64,000 nt of DNA from Desulfobacula sp. (GCF_030145145.1 NZ_JAQYWD010000028.1:21947-85946); one strand, 5' to 3'; shown: positions 7,643 through 17,486, counted from the first letter of the stretch. Made by a program: numbers and translations. The notes: generated by a model from the sequence alone, not told the origin.

Positions 7643-8821
7643 TTATACAGTTGTGGTGGTTATATATTCCTTCAGGTCTGAATCCAGTATGTGTTTCAGC
7701 TCGATAAAATTGTCTTCCCGGGTTTCCGCAAACAAAAACCCAAAGACAGGGTAGGTTTTATAATTAATTTTTCTTAATTCCATTGGCGTTTCAAAATTTG
7801 AAACCAATTTTTCATAATCAAATGATGTGATCTCTTGTCCGTCAATGCCGGTTGAATTGTCCAATACAATAATACTGAACAGTTTGCCGTCTTTCCCCTT
7901 GAGGCGTTCAGGCCAATCTGGTTTTTTTTGGGCATAATAATACAGGTAGGGATTAAATCCATAGGCCCGGCAGGTGATATCCGGGGTCGTACACCACCCG
8001 CCAAACCGCATCGGGTTGACTTCTATGGGCACTAATGTTCCATCCTTGTCCCGCCTCAATTCCATATGTATGGGAAAATTTCTTACGCCGGACAGCCGGC
8101 CGATTTTTCCGACAAAATCTGTAAATTCTTCCAGGTTGGTTTCAATAATCTTTTTAGATGAACTGTAAACCCTGTCACTGACATCGGTATCCGAAGAAAA
8201 TGTATGGTTAAAAATGCCGACAATAACCGGTTCACCCATGGAATTATAATAGGCATCCACTGCAAATTCATCGCCATTGATACACTGCTCAATAATAAAG
8301 GAATGGATGTTTAATACCGCTTCCGGGTATAAATCCTTAATTTGGTCTGTTTCTGCAATGATGGCATCAATGGTGCTTTCCCACTCCTCGTAATGGGAAA
8401 CCTTATACACCCCCATACTGAAAAATCCCACAGCAGGCTTGATGATAATGGGTAGTGGAATCTGGTCAAACTGAATCTTTTTCAACTGCTCAACCCGAAC
8501 CGCTTTAAAGTAAAAATCTGGGAAAAGGGGCTTGATCAGCTCGCGAAATTTCACTTTGTTTTTGAACAACTCAATTTTTTCAGGCAGATGGCTGAAGGCC
8601 AAATGCCTGGATATCCAGCCGATTGAATTTTCAGATGTTGTATAGATGATCGGATTGACTGTCTCTTGAATCCTTTTTATCGCCTGGGTTTCACTGATCA
8701 TGGGTGTTCCGCTGTAAAGATCTAAATTTTTGGCGATATCGGTACCAACGACAGGGATGGCATTGTCCCTGAGCGTTTGTTTTAAAAAGTCAGAGATGTA
8801 TGGTTTGTCTACAAAAAACAT
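7643..8821 (-). CDS. ATP-grasp domain protein
   Basis: A 392-residue protein with a carboxylate-amine ligase fold. The N-terminal pre-ATP-grasp region includes NPIIYTTSENSIGWI; ATP-binding segments are PIIIKPAVGFFSMGVYKV, FIIEQCINGDEFAVDAYY and LVPIEVNPMRFGGW (the Glu-x-Asn metal site). It should join a carboxylate to an amine or thiol using ATP; the substrates cannot be read from sequence. It begins 10 bases after the ftcD stop with AAGG upstream, so it is co-transcribed with ftcD, which may hint at amino-acid or folate-linked chemistry. Confidence 0.82.
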   Translation of the reverse strand: MFFVDKPYISDFLKQTLRDNAIPVVGTDIAKNLDLYSGTPMISETQAIKRIQETVNPIIYTTSENSIGWISRHLAFSHLPEKIELFKNKVKFRELIKPLFPDFYFKAVRVEQLKKIQFDQIPLPIIIKPAVGFFSMGVYKVSHYEEWESTIDAIIAETDQIKDLYPEAVLNIHSFIIEQCINGDEFAVDAYYNSMGEPVIVGIFNHTFSSDTDVSDRVYSSSKKIIETNLEEFTDFVGKIGRLSGVRNFPIHMELRRDKDGTLVPIEVNPMRFGGWCTTPDITCRAYGFNPYLYYYAQKKPDWPERLKGKDGKLFSIIVLDNSTGIDGQEITSFDYEKLVSNFETPMELRKINYKTYPVFGFLFAETREDNFIELKHILDSDLKEYITTTTV

Positions 8822-8831
8822 AATATTTACC

Positions 8832-10454
8832 TTATTCTTTACGGGTTTCCAGAATTTCCAGGACCTTTTTACATTGATGCCCTGCCCTTGTGTTTATATC
8901 TTCGGCCCGTTTCAGGGTCTTTTTTTTGAACGGCTGGTCGGTGATGTCCGCCATATTGATCAGGACATTTTTATACGCCCCCCAGATGCCGGTTTCCAGG
9001 GCCTTTGCCCCCACTTCAACATCAGATCTGGATGCGATATTACCATATCGGGCAACCCCTGCCATGGCCTCCCAGGCAGCATCAGCAAGGGTCATGGTGG
9101 TCAAGGGAACATCAATGGCTTTTTTCAGGCCCTGCTGCAGTTTTTCACGCTTTTGTTCCTTTTGCGCCGGGGTATCTTCAGGCAGGCGAAGGGCTTCCAC
9201 ATAGTCAATAAAGGCATGGGTATCCGCATCGATCATGGAAATCAGGGCGTTGGCTGCCGTATGCAGGGGAGGAACCAGTTCCCGCATCCTTGAATCAAGG
9301 GCTTCAAATTTACGAACCCCCAGGGTCAGTTTGGCCACCATAGAGCCAAGCCCCGAACCCATGGCTGCAATGGCCGCAGAGACCGAACCGCCGCCCGGCG
9401 CTGAACTTCTTGAGGCCACCTGTTCAATAAACTGTCTCACCGTCAAGCCTGCCAGGGGCTCTTTTTTTTCTTCGGCAATGATATACTCGATAATTTTTTC
9501 TTTTGGGTTGAACGGGGCAACGGAATTCAGGCCCAGCCGCTCAATGGCCAGCCTCACTTTCTGGTCTTCCTCCAGGACAAAAAGGTTCTCTCGTTCAATA
9601 TAATACGCCGCCGCCATGAGCAGGGCTTCCAGGGGGACCACCCCCACAATTTCAGATCCGGTAACGGCCACCTTCAATTTTTTTGCATCTTTTTTAACTT
9701 CTTCAAACAGCATATGGGGAGGGGTAATGTGATAATTCTCCAGGTTAACCGTGACCTGGGCAAGATTATAGTCATCCACATACCATCCCATGCCCTTGAC
9801 CGCTTTGAGTCTTCCGGGTTCAGCCGGACCGCGGCCGTCCTCCCGTAAATTCAGGGCAATCCTATGGGCCTGATTGGGGGTGGATAAGAGATTGACGTTA
9901 TAGGCAATCAGAAAAGACCGGGCACCGGTTACGGTTGCCCCCCACTCGGGGATAAATTCACCCGGCCCGAAATCCGGCTGCCACGCTTTGGTACGGATCC
10001 TGTCTTTTATGCCTTCGTACTGCCCTTCCCTGATCTGGGGCAGTTTTTTGCGATAATCAAGGGTGGCGGATGCTTCATACAGGTAAATGGGAATACCCAG
10101 TTCCGCTGCCGCGCGCCTGCCAAATGCCCTGGAAATTTCAACACACTCTTCCATGGTCACACCCGCCACAGGAATAAACGGGCAGACATCCAGGGCACCC
10201 ATGCGATGGTGTTCCCCCTGGTGGGTTCTCATATCGATTTTTTGCCTGGCCACCCGGGCGGCGTTCAAGGCCCCTTCCAGAACCGCATCCGGGGATCCCA
10301 CAAAGGTATAGACGGTTCTGTTGGTGGCGTGTCCGGAATCGACATCCAGAACCCGGCAGTCCTGGGTCTGCCCAATGGCATCGGTTATGGCATCTATGGT
10401 TTCTTTGTTTCTGCCTTCACTGAAATTCGGTACACACTCGACTATTTTTTTCAT
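8832..10454 (-). CDS. ftcD: Glutamate formimidoyltransferase / formimidoyl-THF cyclodeaminase, bifunctional
   Basis: A 540-residue protein matching the two-domain FTCD. Residues 1 to about 300 are the formimidoyltransferase (KKIVECVPNFSEGRNKETI, HRMGALDVCPFIPV, GRGPAEPGRL). Residues from about 340 form the helical cyclodeaminase (TVRQFIEQVASRSSAPGGGSVSA). It moves the formimino group of formiminoglutamate to tetrahydrofolate and releases ammonia, giving methenyl-THF, which could feed the methyl branch of the Wood-Ljungdahl pathway. No histidine-utilisation genes are adjacent. The start has AAGGAA upstream; an ATP-grasp gene follows in the same operon. Confidence 0.95.
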   Translation of the reverse strand: MKKIVECVPNFSEGRNKETIDAITDAIGQTQDCRVLDVDSGHATNRTVYTFVGSPDAVLEGALNAARVARQKIDMRTHQGEHHRMGALDVCPFIPVAGVTMEECVEISRAFGRRAAAELGIPIYLYEASATLDYRKKLPQIREGQYEGIKDRIRTKAWQPDFGPGEFIPEWGATVTGARSFLIAYNVNLLSTPNQAHRIALNLREDGRGPAEPGRLKAVKGMGWYVDDYNLAQVTVNLENYHITPPHMLFEEVKKDAKKLKVAVTGSEIVGVVPLEALLMAAAYYIERENLFVLEEDQKVRLAIERLGLNSVAPFNPKEKIIEYIIAEEKKEPLAGLTVRQFIEQVASRSSAPGGGSVSAAIAAMGSGLGSMVAKLTLGVRKFEALDSRMRELVPPLHTAANALISMIDADTHAFIDYVEALRLPEDTPAQKEQKREKLQQGLKKAIDVPLTTMTLADAAWEAMAGVARYGNIASRSDVEVGAKALETGIWGAYKNVLINMADITDQPFKKKTLKRAEDINTRAGHQCKKVLEILETRKE

Positions 10455-10509
10455 GCCCGTTTCTTTCCTTTTAACTCAATTTTTAGGGTTGACCCTTTTT
10501 ACATGTGAC

Positions 10510-10971
10510 TCAGGAACCGATTTTTTTCAGCAATAGTTTGTCCAGGTTTGCAGCAAACAGGTTCCGATTTTTCTGGTTGAGTGCCGGTGGACCACCGGTT
10601 TCAATACCACTTGATCGAAGGGTATCTTTGAAATTTCTCATCAAAAGAACGCCACGAATGGTATCCCTGGAATACAACTCCCCCCGGGGATTAAGTGCGT
10701 GGCCTCTTTTTTCCAATACCTGGGCTGCCAAAGGGATATCACTTGTAATTACAATGTCACCAGGGCGTACCCTGGTTACAATTTCATTGTCTGCTTCATC
10801 AAATCCCGATGCCACTTGAATCAGTGAAATCCATTTTGAACGGGGGATATACATTTGCTGATTTGCGACAAGTGTCAAAAAAATACCAACCCGTTGGGCA
10901 ACTTTAAACAAAATATTTTTTATCACCACAGGGCATGCATCTGCATCAACCCATATCCTTCTATCCCCCAT
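10510..10971 (-). CDS. YaiI/YqxD (DUF188) family PIN-like protein
   Basis: A 153-residue protein of the widely conserved DUF188 family: [18 protein letters not shown] at the N-terminus, [14 protein letters not shown] and ALNPRGELY in the middle. The conserved acidic residues resemble PIN-domain nucleases, but no activity is established. ATG 10971 is preferred over an upstream in-frame TTG because GGGGGA is close upstream. It is upstream of ftcD on the same strand with a gap of about 55 bases. Confidence 0.9.
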   Translation of the reverse strand: MGDRRIWVDADACPVVIKNILFKVAQRVGIFLTLVANQQMYIPRSKWISLIQVASGFDEADNEIVTRVRPGDIVITSDIPLAAQVLEKRGHALNPRGELYSRDTIRGVLLMRNFKDTLRSSGIETGGPPALNQKNRNLFAANLDKLLLKKIGS

Positions 10972-11133
10972 CAAGTCCCCCGAACCAAATTAATTTAAAC
11001 TATCCGCAAATATCATCCACCAGAACCGGACAACCCATTTTTATAAACTGAATCGCCCGACTTATTGTTTGTATTTGATCATGATAGATGATAATGTACT
11101 AACAAATCGAAGGCAATAAAAAAGAGGTGACAA

Positions 11134-11232
11134 ATGTCCAAATCACAAGATACAAAAAAAGCGGTAAAGAAGAAACCCTTGAAATCTGCCAAGGAAAAAA
11201 AATTAGAAAAAAAAGAAAAAAAGAAAAAATAG
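11134..11232 (+). CDS. Small Lys-rich protein (32 residues)
   Basis: An ATG at 11134 with AGAGGTGA at 11123-11130 opens a frame of 32 codons ending at TAG 11230-11232. The product is extremely basic: about 18 of 32 residues are Lys, ending KKEKKKK. It has no membrane segment or known domain. The good ribosome site, and 160 bases free of other genes before it, argue that it is translated. It could be a nucleic-acid-binding peptide, but that is only suggested by charge. Poly-A composition also produces Lys-rich frames by chance. Confidence 0.5.
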   Translation: MSKSQDTKKAVKKKPLKSAKEKKLEKKEKKKK

Positions 11233-11351
11233 CCGGTTCAAAACTGTCGGGTTCATTCTTTCGTCGACTTTGAGTCCTTCATCTTATAATACTTCCACGT
11301 ATCTTCCTTATGCCGTGAGCTAAAACAGCAATTCTCATATTAGGAACAAAT

Positions 11352-12080
11352 GTGATTAAATCAAAAATAAAAATAAGATCCAGATATGTGCCTGCCGGCA
11401 TCCGTATTCTGTATGAGGATCGGGACATCATTGTCATTGATAAGAGCTCAGGTCTTTTAAGCGTTAAAGCCAAGTACGAAAAAGAACAGACCGCTCATCA
11501 ACTGCTTATAAATTACGTTAGAAAAGGCAATCCAAGGACAAAGGCCAACCTATTTGTTGTACACCGTCTGGATCGTGAGACCTCAGGCGTATTGGTCTTT
11601 GCTAAAAGTTTCAAAATTCGTGAAAAACTGGCAAGCCAATGGGACGATGTAGAAAAAAAATACCTGGCCATCGTCCATGGTAATTTAACAAAAAAAAGTG
11701 GCATCATTGAGTCTTATCTTGCTGAAGGCGAAGATTATATGATGCATTCCGTTGAGAACCCGAAAGACGGAAAGTTTGCCAAGACTAAATATACGGTAAA
11801 AAATGATTCTAAGAACTATAGTCTGCTGGAAATCGATCTTTTGACGGGTAAAAAAAATCAAATCCGTGTTCACTTGTCCGAACTTGGACATCCCATTGTC
11901 GGTGATTTAAAGTATAGTGAGAATGAGAAAGGTCGTTTGGGGTTACATGCTTTTTCCATCAAGTTTAAACATCCCTTTACGAATGAAAAAATGGCGTTTG
12001 AAACTAAAATACCCGAATTTTTCACAAACTATTTTAAGCCCCAGGGCGAAATCGGGGCTCACAAACAGCCACGATATTAA
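11352..12080 (+). CDS. RluA-family pseudouridine synthase
   Basis: A 242-residue protein with the RluA-class catalytic motif VHRLDRETSGVLVFAKS (Asp near residue 74) and the later KKNQIRVHLSELGHPIVGD. It isomerises uridine to pseudouridine in rRNA or tRNA; the exact target is unknown. There is no S4 domain, so it resembles the short RluA/TruC-like enzymes. Its codons look more AT-rich than those of the neighbours (many AAA, AAT, GAA), which may indicate a different origin. An internal methionine-poor N-terminus leaves the start slightly uncertain. Confidence 0.88.
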   Translation: MIKSKIKIRSRYVPAGIRILYEDRDIIVIDKSSGLLSVKAKYEKEQTAHQLLINYVRKGNPRTKANLFVVHRLDRETSGVLVFAKSFKIREKLASQWDDVEKKYLAIVHGNLTKKSGIIESYLAEGEDYMMHSVENPKDGKFAKTKYTVKNDSKNYSLLEIDLLTGKKNQIRVHLSELGHPIVGDLKYSENEKGRLGLHAFSIKFKHPFTNEKMAFETKIPEFFTNYFKPQGEIGAHKQPRY

Positions 12081-12342
12081 TTTATTTTTTTGCGATTCCG
12101 CGGCCCCTTTTCCAGGGACAGCCCCGCCCTTTCGGTTACAGTATCGCAACCTGAAATATATTAAGGAAAACCGCTTTGTATTCATCCACCCGGGAAGGGA
12201 TAGACCCTTTGCTTATCTTCCCACGGCAATTGTGCCGAATCGTTTTTGCAAATACGCGTCCATCCTGAAATCCTTTCTATTTTCTATAGGGTCAGGGACT
12301 CGGAAATAACTCTCATCAAAATCGATATCAACCGGATCTTAT

Positions 12343-13890
12343 TTACGGTTGATGTTTCAGGGATGGAAACCGGGATGCATCTGTATGGGGGTAAAACTTG
12401 GCGCCTGAAAACATATTCATAAATTCCTGGTTGACGTTCAGTTCGATATAGGTAATGGACTGCCGGATCTTCATGATCCGTTCAAAGGCCCCGGGAGTAT
12501 TCAGCAAAACTTTTGCACCGCCAAGGGAGCTGTTCTCAAGGACCTCAAAGGTTTCTAACGGGATATCCGGAAGCATGCCAATGGAGATGGCCGACACGGG
12601 ATTAATAAATGAGCCGAATGTTCCTGCCACATAAAACGTGTGCAGATCTCCAAAATCCAATCCCGCGGTATTTTTCACAATCACTTCCAGGATGGTGTAC
12701 ATGGCGGCCTTTGAACTGGTCAAAGAATTCAGGTCCACCTGGCTTAAACAGATGGGCTCCCCGGTGGCAGAATGCGTTTCATCCACAAGGATGAAACTCA
12801 TGATCCCGTCCTGTTCCAACAGCCGGTTTTTACAGGCTGGTTTAGAAAATTTCCCCCGGATATCGATCCGTTTGGATAAAAACAGGCTCGCAGCCAGATC
12901 AATCATCCCGGAGCCGCAGATACCGATGGGCTTTTCCCCGTCCAGGGTATGGATGGCAAGATCACCGGATTCGGGATCAATCCAGACCCTGTCGATGACC
13001 CCGGGCTTTGCGGTCATGCCCATTTTACTGACACCGCCCTCCAGGGCCGGCCCGGCAGCACCGGCACAGGCAATGAGCCAGTCCTGGTTTCCCACAACAA
13101 TTTCCGCATTGGTGCCAACATCCACAAGGATGCAGGGGTCTTTTTTCCTGTCAAGGTCTGAGTAAAGAATACCGGCAATGAGATCGCCACCGAAGTAGGA
13201 GCCGATATTGGGGAAAAGAAATACCACCCCGTTTTCATTGATATCAAGGTTCAAGTTCCTTGCCAACTGTGTATCCGGTATATTCACACAGGGGATATAC
13301 GGTTCTTTGATCATCTCAAACGCTTCAATCCCTAAAAACAAATGGGTCATGGCGGTATTACCGGCTGCGGTAACCAGATAAATATCTTGTTTCCGGTATC
13401 CGTGCGCTTTGCACAGTGCAGCCATATGCTGACTTACCGCCTCAATCACCAGGTGATTCAATTCCGCAAGCCCGTTATGTTTATGAGAATAATGAATCCT
13501 TGCCAGGACATCAGGCCCGATGACGGCCTGGGGATTGTCAAACCCTTTTTCACCGATCTCCTGTCCTGATTCAAGATCCATCAGGGATATCACAATTCTG
13601 GTGGTACCGATATCAATGGCCACTCCCAGGACCGGTGTGGCTGACAGGGGGTCTAAAAGGTCCACCAGTATCCAGGAATAACGGTCTTTAAACAAAACCG
13701 CCCTTGCCTGAAATGCCCATAACCTTAAATTTGACGGCAGATGCTTAAGGACATGTAACGGCACCCGAATCTCTTCCCCGCCCAACTCATCCATAAGGGA
13801 TTTTTCCAGCCGCTGGTCATCTGCCGTGTTATCGGTTAAGCTCGGGGTGTCAACACAGACGGTGCGAACAAACCTTTTTTTCTGCATCAT
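12343..13890 (-). CDS. RACE-type ASKHA ATPase lacking the ferredoxin domain (DUF4445)
   Basis: A 515-residue protein homologous to the C-terminal part of reductive activators of corrinoid enzymes. It has the ASKHA phosphate motif GVAIDIGTTRIVISLMD near residue 88, IACAGAAGPALEGGVSKMGM, GICGSGMIDL and YVAGTFGSFI. The N-terminal 2Fe-2S domain is absent. Its start codon overlaps the stop of the upstream full-length paralogue by 4 bases (ATGA). It may be a regulatory or partner subunit of that protein. No corrinoid protein or methyltransferase gene is in the window. Confidence 0.85.
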   Translation of the reverse strand: MMQKKRFVRTVCVDTPSLTDNTADDQRLEKSLMDELGGEEIRVPLHVLKHLPSNLRLWAFQARAVLFKDRYSWILVDLLDPLSATPVLGVAIDIGTTRIVISLMDLESGQEIGEKGFDNPQAVIGPDVLARIHYSHKHNGLAELNHLVIEAVSQHMAALCKAHGYRKQDIYLVTAAGNTAMTHLFLGIEAFEMIKEPYIPCVNIPDTQLARNLNLDINENGVVFLFPNIGSYFGGDLIAGILYSDLDRKKDPCILVDVGTNAEIVVGNQDWLIACAGAAGPALEGGVSKMGMTAKPGVIDRVWIDPESGDLAIHTLDGEKPIGICGSGMIDLAASLFLSKRIDIRGKFSKPACKNRLLEQDGIMSFILVDETHSATGEPICLSQVDLNSLTSSKAAMYTILEVIVKNTAGLDFGDLHTFYVAGTFGSFINPVSAISIGMLPDIPLETFEVLENSSLGGAKVLLNTPGAFERIMKIRQSITYIELNVNQEFMNMFSGAKFYPHTDASRFPSLKHQP

Positions 13891-15824
13891 TTATGCAACC
13901 TCTCCAGGCGTGCCTTGACTTTTGGAAAATAATCAAGGTTGGTATGGGGCATGAACAAGGCCCCCATATAATGATCCATATAGGAAGGGGTTGACGCCAA
14001 TTCAAAGTTTGTCATCATATTGACAACCTTGGCCACATCCCGGCGCAGCGCATTGGTTAACGAATTGATCTTGCAGCCCAGAAGAGAACCGTTCCCCAGA
14101 TACGTGACTTTATCCGGCTCGATTTCCGGCAGCAGACCAATGGTGATGGCACTTTCCAGATCCACATAACTGCCAAACCCACCGGCAAGAATGATCCGCT
14201 CAAGATCGTTTATGGTCAGCCCTATTTCTTCCAGCAAGGTCAATACGGCACCGTACATGGCGCCTTTGGCCCGGATCAGGTTATCCAGATCCGGTTCTGT
14301 AATGGCAATATCCCGGTCAATCTGGGTATTTTCCTTATAAACAATGACATATTCCCAGATATCATCTGTTTGACGGATTCTCGGGGTGCCAAGGGTCCGG
14401 TTGAACCTGCCCCGGGAATCAATAACACCTGTTTCCAGGAGTTTTGCCGCAAGGGTTATCAGACCGGATCCACAGATCCCTTTGGCCTTTTTATTGCCAA
14501 CGGTGATGATCATGGGCTCATAGGTTTCCGGATTAATGGAAAAATCCTCAATGGCGCCCTTGATGGCCCGCATGCCGAATTTTACGCCGCCCCCTTCAAA
14601 GGCAGGGCCGGCGGACGCTGCCGTACAGACCATCCACTCCTTATGACCGATGGCGATTTCCGCATTGGTCCCAATATCCATGTACAAGGTCAGCTTATCG
14701 GTTCTGTAAATGCCGGAAGCCATGATACCGGCGATGATATCACCGCCCACATAGCTGGAAACCCCCGGAAAAATCAAGGCAATGGTATGATCTGCCAGAT
14801 CAATGCCGATCTCGGAAGCATGGAATGGCGGATACATGATGGATGCCGGCACATAGGGATCACGACGGATATAACTGGGGTTTATTTTTAACAGCAATTG
14901 GGTCATGGTGGAGTTTCCGGCAAGGGTTATGGTGGTCACCTCGTGTTTGCCGATACCGGCTTTTTTAATAATCATCCCAAGAATCTTATTAATGGTGTCT
15001 ATGACGCGTTGATGAAGAATGTCAAGCCCATCAGCCTTTTCAGCAAAAATAATCCGTGAAATCACATCTTCACCATAGCTGATCTGGCTGTTGAATTCGC
15101 CTTGCTGGGCGAGGACCTCACCGGTCTGCAGATCAAGGACTTGTCCAAAGACCGTGGTGGTTCCAATATCCACTGCAATGGCAAAATTTCTATCCCTGGT
15201 GTCAAAGGGTTCGATGTTGACGATCTCATTTTGTCCATCTTTTCTGACCGGTCTGACAATGGTTACTGTGACCTTAAAGTCGCCTTCCCTGAGGATATCA
15301 GATACTTTCCGGATCAATGCCAGGCCCATGGTCAGGCGGTGCTCATCATGTTTAAGGCGAAGATAATTGATAATCCGTGCCACATCTGCCTGATTATCTT
15401 CAACAGTTGCCGAATCCAGTTCCAGATAAATCTTTTCCACTGGCGGGGCAAACATCCCGTCCTTCCGGAGTTCATCAATATTGGAGTACATGATTTTTGC
15501 CGTATGCCGGTTGCCGGCATGGACATTTAACCGGCTGGTTTCAATCTCGGACTCAACCGGAATTCTCACCACCAGATCAGAGACAATTTCAGACATACAG
15601 GCCAGCCGATACCCTTTTTCCTGGTCTTCCCTGCTAAGATGTTCTGAAATACCCCCTTCAACCATTCCCTCTTCAATCAACACCCTGCATTTACCGCAGA
15701 CACCGCCGCCGCCACAGGACGCGTTAATGTGAACACCCGCGTCCATGGCCGCCCGGATCAGGCTCTCTTTATCATCAACCTCAACGCTTACGTTATAAGG
15801 CAAAAATTTTACTGAATATGTCAT
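13887..15824 (-). CDS. Ferredoxin-ASKHA reductive activator of corrinoid protein (RACE/RACo-like)
   Basis: A 645-residue protein from ATG 15824 (AAGGA upstream). The N-terminal plant-type 2Fe-2S domain carries CGGGGVCGKC plus a later LACMS cysteine. A linker precedes the ASKHA ATPase domain: FAIAVDIGTTTVFGQVLD, CTAASAGPAFEGGGVKFGM, GICGSGLITL, LAGGFGSYVDLESA. RACo-type proteins use ATP to return inactive Co(II) corrinoid to Co(I); in Desulfobacterales the natural client would be the corrinoid FeS protein of the reverse Wood-Ljungdahl pathway or a methyltransferase corrinoid protein. The client is not encoded nearby. It is coupled to the ferredoxin-less paralogue. Confidence 0.9.
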   Translation of the reverse strand: MTYSVKFLPYNVSVEVDDKESLIRAAMDAGVHINASCGGGGVCGKCRVLIEEGMVEGGISEHLSREDQEKGYRLACMSEIVSDLVVRIPVESEIETSRLNVHAGNRHTAKIMYSNIDELRKDGMFAPPVEKIYLELDSATVEDNQADVARIINYLRLKHDEHRLTMGLALIRKVSDILREGDFKVTVTIVRPVRKDGQNEIVNIEPFDTRDRNFAIAVDIGTTTVFGQVLDLQTGEVLAQQGEFNSQISYGEDVISRIIFAEKADGLDILHQRVIDTINKILGMIIKKAGIGKHEVTTITLAGNSTMTQLLLKINPSYIRRDPYVPASIMYPPFHASEIGIDLADHTIALIFPGVSSYVGGDIIAGIMASGIYRTDKLTLYMDIGTNAEIAIGHKEWMVCTAASAGPAFEGGGVKFGMRAIKGAIEDFSINPETYEPMIITVGNKKAKGICGSGLITLAAKLLETGVIDSRGRFNRTLGTPRIRQTDDIWEYVIVYKENTQIDRDIAITEPDLDNLIRAKGAMYGAVLTLLEEIGLTINDLERIILAGGFGSYVDLESAITIGLLPEIEPDKVTYLGNGSLLGCKINSLTNALRRDVAKVVNMMTNFELASTPSYMDHYMGALFMPHTNLDYFPKVKARLERLHK

Positions 15825-16035
15825 CGTTACATCCTTTTTTGAATGCGTTTGTTTAATTGTAAAAAATCGTAAAGAGTATAACCATTCTCGCATTGATTTG
15901 GCAAGTTGAGTTACAAAATAATCGTACCTGTACCTTCGATTACCATTGAAATTTTCACCTCATTATGGAAGTATTGAATTTGTATCACTAAAAATGATTT
16001 AGTACATATAATTGATTCATCAAAAGGGGACCCGA

Positions 16036-17469
16036 ATGAAAAAGATTGATGAAACCCGATTAAAAAACATTGTGGGGGAACACAATATAAAAACAGATCC
16101 TTCCGACCTGTATATTTATGGATCTGATTCTTCTGTCCATCATGCCATGCCCTGGGCGATTGTCAGGCCGGAAACGACCCGGCAGGTGCAGGACATCATG
16201 AGATACGCAAACCAGGATATGATCCCGGTGACGGCCCGGGGGGGCGGTTCGGGAATGTGCGGTCAGACCGTTCCGATCCAGGGCGGCATTATCCTTGACA
16301 TGAAGCGAATGAACAAAATTCTGGAAATCAATCTTAAGGATGTCTACTGCCGGGTTGAGCCCGGTGTTGTTGACGATGACCTGAACCTGGCCTTAAAACC
16401 ATACGGGGTATTTTATCCGCCCACACCGGCATCCAGCCGAATTGCCACCATTGGGGGTGAAATAGCCAATAATGCCAGTGGGGTCCGGTCTGTAAAATAT
16501 GGGGCCACTCGGGATGCGGTTCTTGGCATGCAAGTGGTTCTGGCAAATGGGGATCTGGTCCATCTGGGTGCCCGCACCAGGGTTGAAGCCTCGGGTTACC
16601 AGCTTCACAAACTCATGGTGGGGTCTGAAGGCACCCTGGGCATCGTGGTGGAAGCCACGCTAAGCTTTGTGCCCATCCCGGAATTCAGGTGCATGGGGGT
16701 GGCCAATTTCGACTCCCTTAAAGATGCCGGTGATGCCATCGGGTCCATTATGGCAGCCGGTGCCGTTCCCTCCATGCTGGAACTGGTGGATTCCGTGGCC
16801 ATCAAAGCGGTCAATAAAACCATGAACCTGGGCCTTAAAGAGGTGGCAGCGGCATTGATTTTTGAAGCAGACGGCATGGTACAGGAAGCCGTGGATTATG
16901 AAATCAACAAGATGAAGGCCATCTGTAAGCAACACAACGGCCAGGATATATACGCCAGCTATGATCCCAAAGAAAGGGAAAAAATATTTATGGGACGGAA
17001 GAAACTCTTTCCCGCACTCTCTAAATATGACGACAACCTGGCCAGCACCGCCCTTGCCGATGACATGGCCGTTCCATACTCAAAAATGGCGGAAATGGCC
17101 GAAAAAATCCATGAAATAGCGGATCGGCACCACATTGTCATGACGGCTTACGGTCATTGCGGTTCCGGATGCATGCACACCAAGATTTTAATGGACACCA
17201 GACGAAAAGATCAGTGGGATGATGCAAAACAAGCCATCACAGAGGTCTACGACTATGTCCGGTCTGTTAATGGGACGACCAGTGCTGAGCATGGTATCGG
17301 TCTTTCCAAAGCCGCATCCTTTAAGCTTGAGAAATCAGATTCCTTAACGCTTTTAGCCAGTATTAAAAAAGCCATCGATCCCCATAATATCCTGAACCCT
17401 GGAAAACTCAGCCAGGCACCTGAGAACTGGGTGACGGCAACCAACTTGAGATATTCTGTGAACAGTTAA
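16036..17469 (+). CDS. FAD-linked 2-hydroxyacid (lactate/glycolate) dehydrogenase, GlcD type
   Basis: A 477-residue flavoprotein of the VAO/GlcD family. AGGGG 9 bases before ATG 16036 sets the start. The FAD-binding half includes VTARGGGSGMCGQTVPIQGG and GSEGTLGIVVEATL; the C-terminal cap has TAYGHCGSGCMH and the final TTSAEHGIGLSKA plus DPHNILNPGK. It oxidises D-lactate, glycolate or a similar 2-hydroxyacid to the 2-oxoacid. The next gene encodes a multi-cluster FeS protein and the third a LarA racemase, and an ETF operon converges from the other side, which supports lactate-type use. Confidence 0.92.
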   Translation: MKKIDETRLKNIVGEHNIKTDPSDLYIYGSDSSVHHAMPWAIVRPETTRQVQDIMRYANQDMIPVTARGGGSGMCGQTVPIQGGIILDMKRMNKILEINLKDVYCRVEPGVVDDDLNLALKPYGVFYPPTPASSRIATIGGEIANNASGVRSVKYGATRDAVLGMQVVLANGDLVHLGARTRVEASGYQLHKLMVGSEGTLGIVVEATLSFVPIPEFRCMGVANFDSLKDAGDAIGSIMAAGAVPSMLELVDSVAIKAVNKTMNLGLKEVAAALIFEADGMVQEAVDYEINKMKAICKQHNGQDIYASYDPKEREKIFMGRKKLFPALSKYDDNLASTALADDMAVPYSKMAEMAEKIHEIADRHHIVMTAYGHCGSGCMHTKILMDTRRKDQWDDAKQAITEVYDYVRSVNGTTSAEHGIGLSKAASFKLEKSDSLTLLASIKKAIDPHNILNPGKLSQAPENWVTATNLRYSVNS

Positions 17470-17486
17470 ACTAAAAGGTGACTCCC

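Noticed and set aside
8730..9293. A 187-codon plus-strand frame opposite ftcD.
   Set aside because: Antisense to the strongly conserved ftcD coding region; no domain visible.
12081..12342. The 262-base gap between the pseudouridine synthase and the short RACE gene as a possible gene or RNA.
   Set aside because: Only short, unsupported frames and no strong stem were found.
16007..16012. A TATAAT box upstream of the GlcD-type gene.
   Set aside because: No matching -35 element at 16-18 bases, so a sigma-70 promoter could not be supported.
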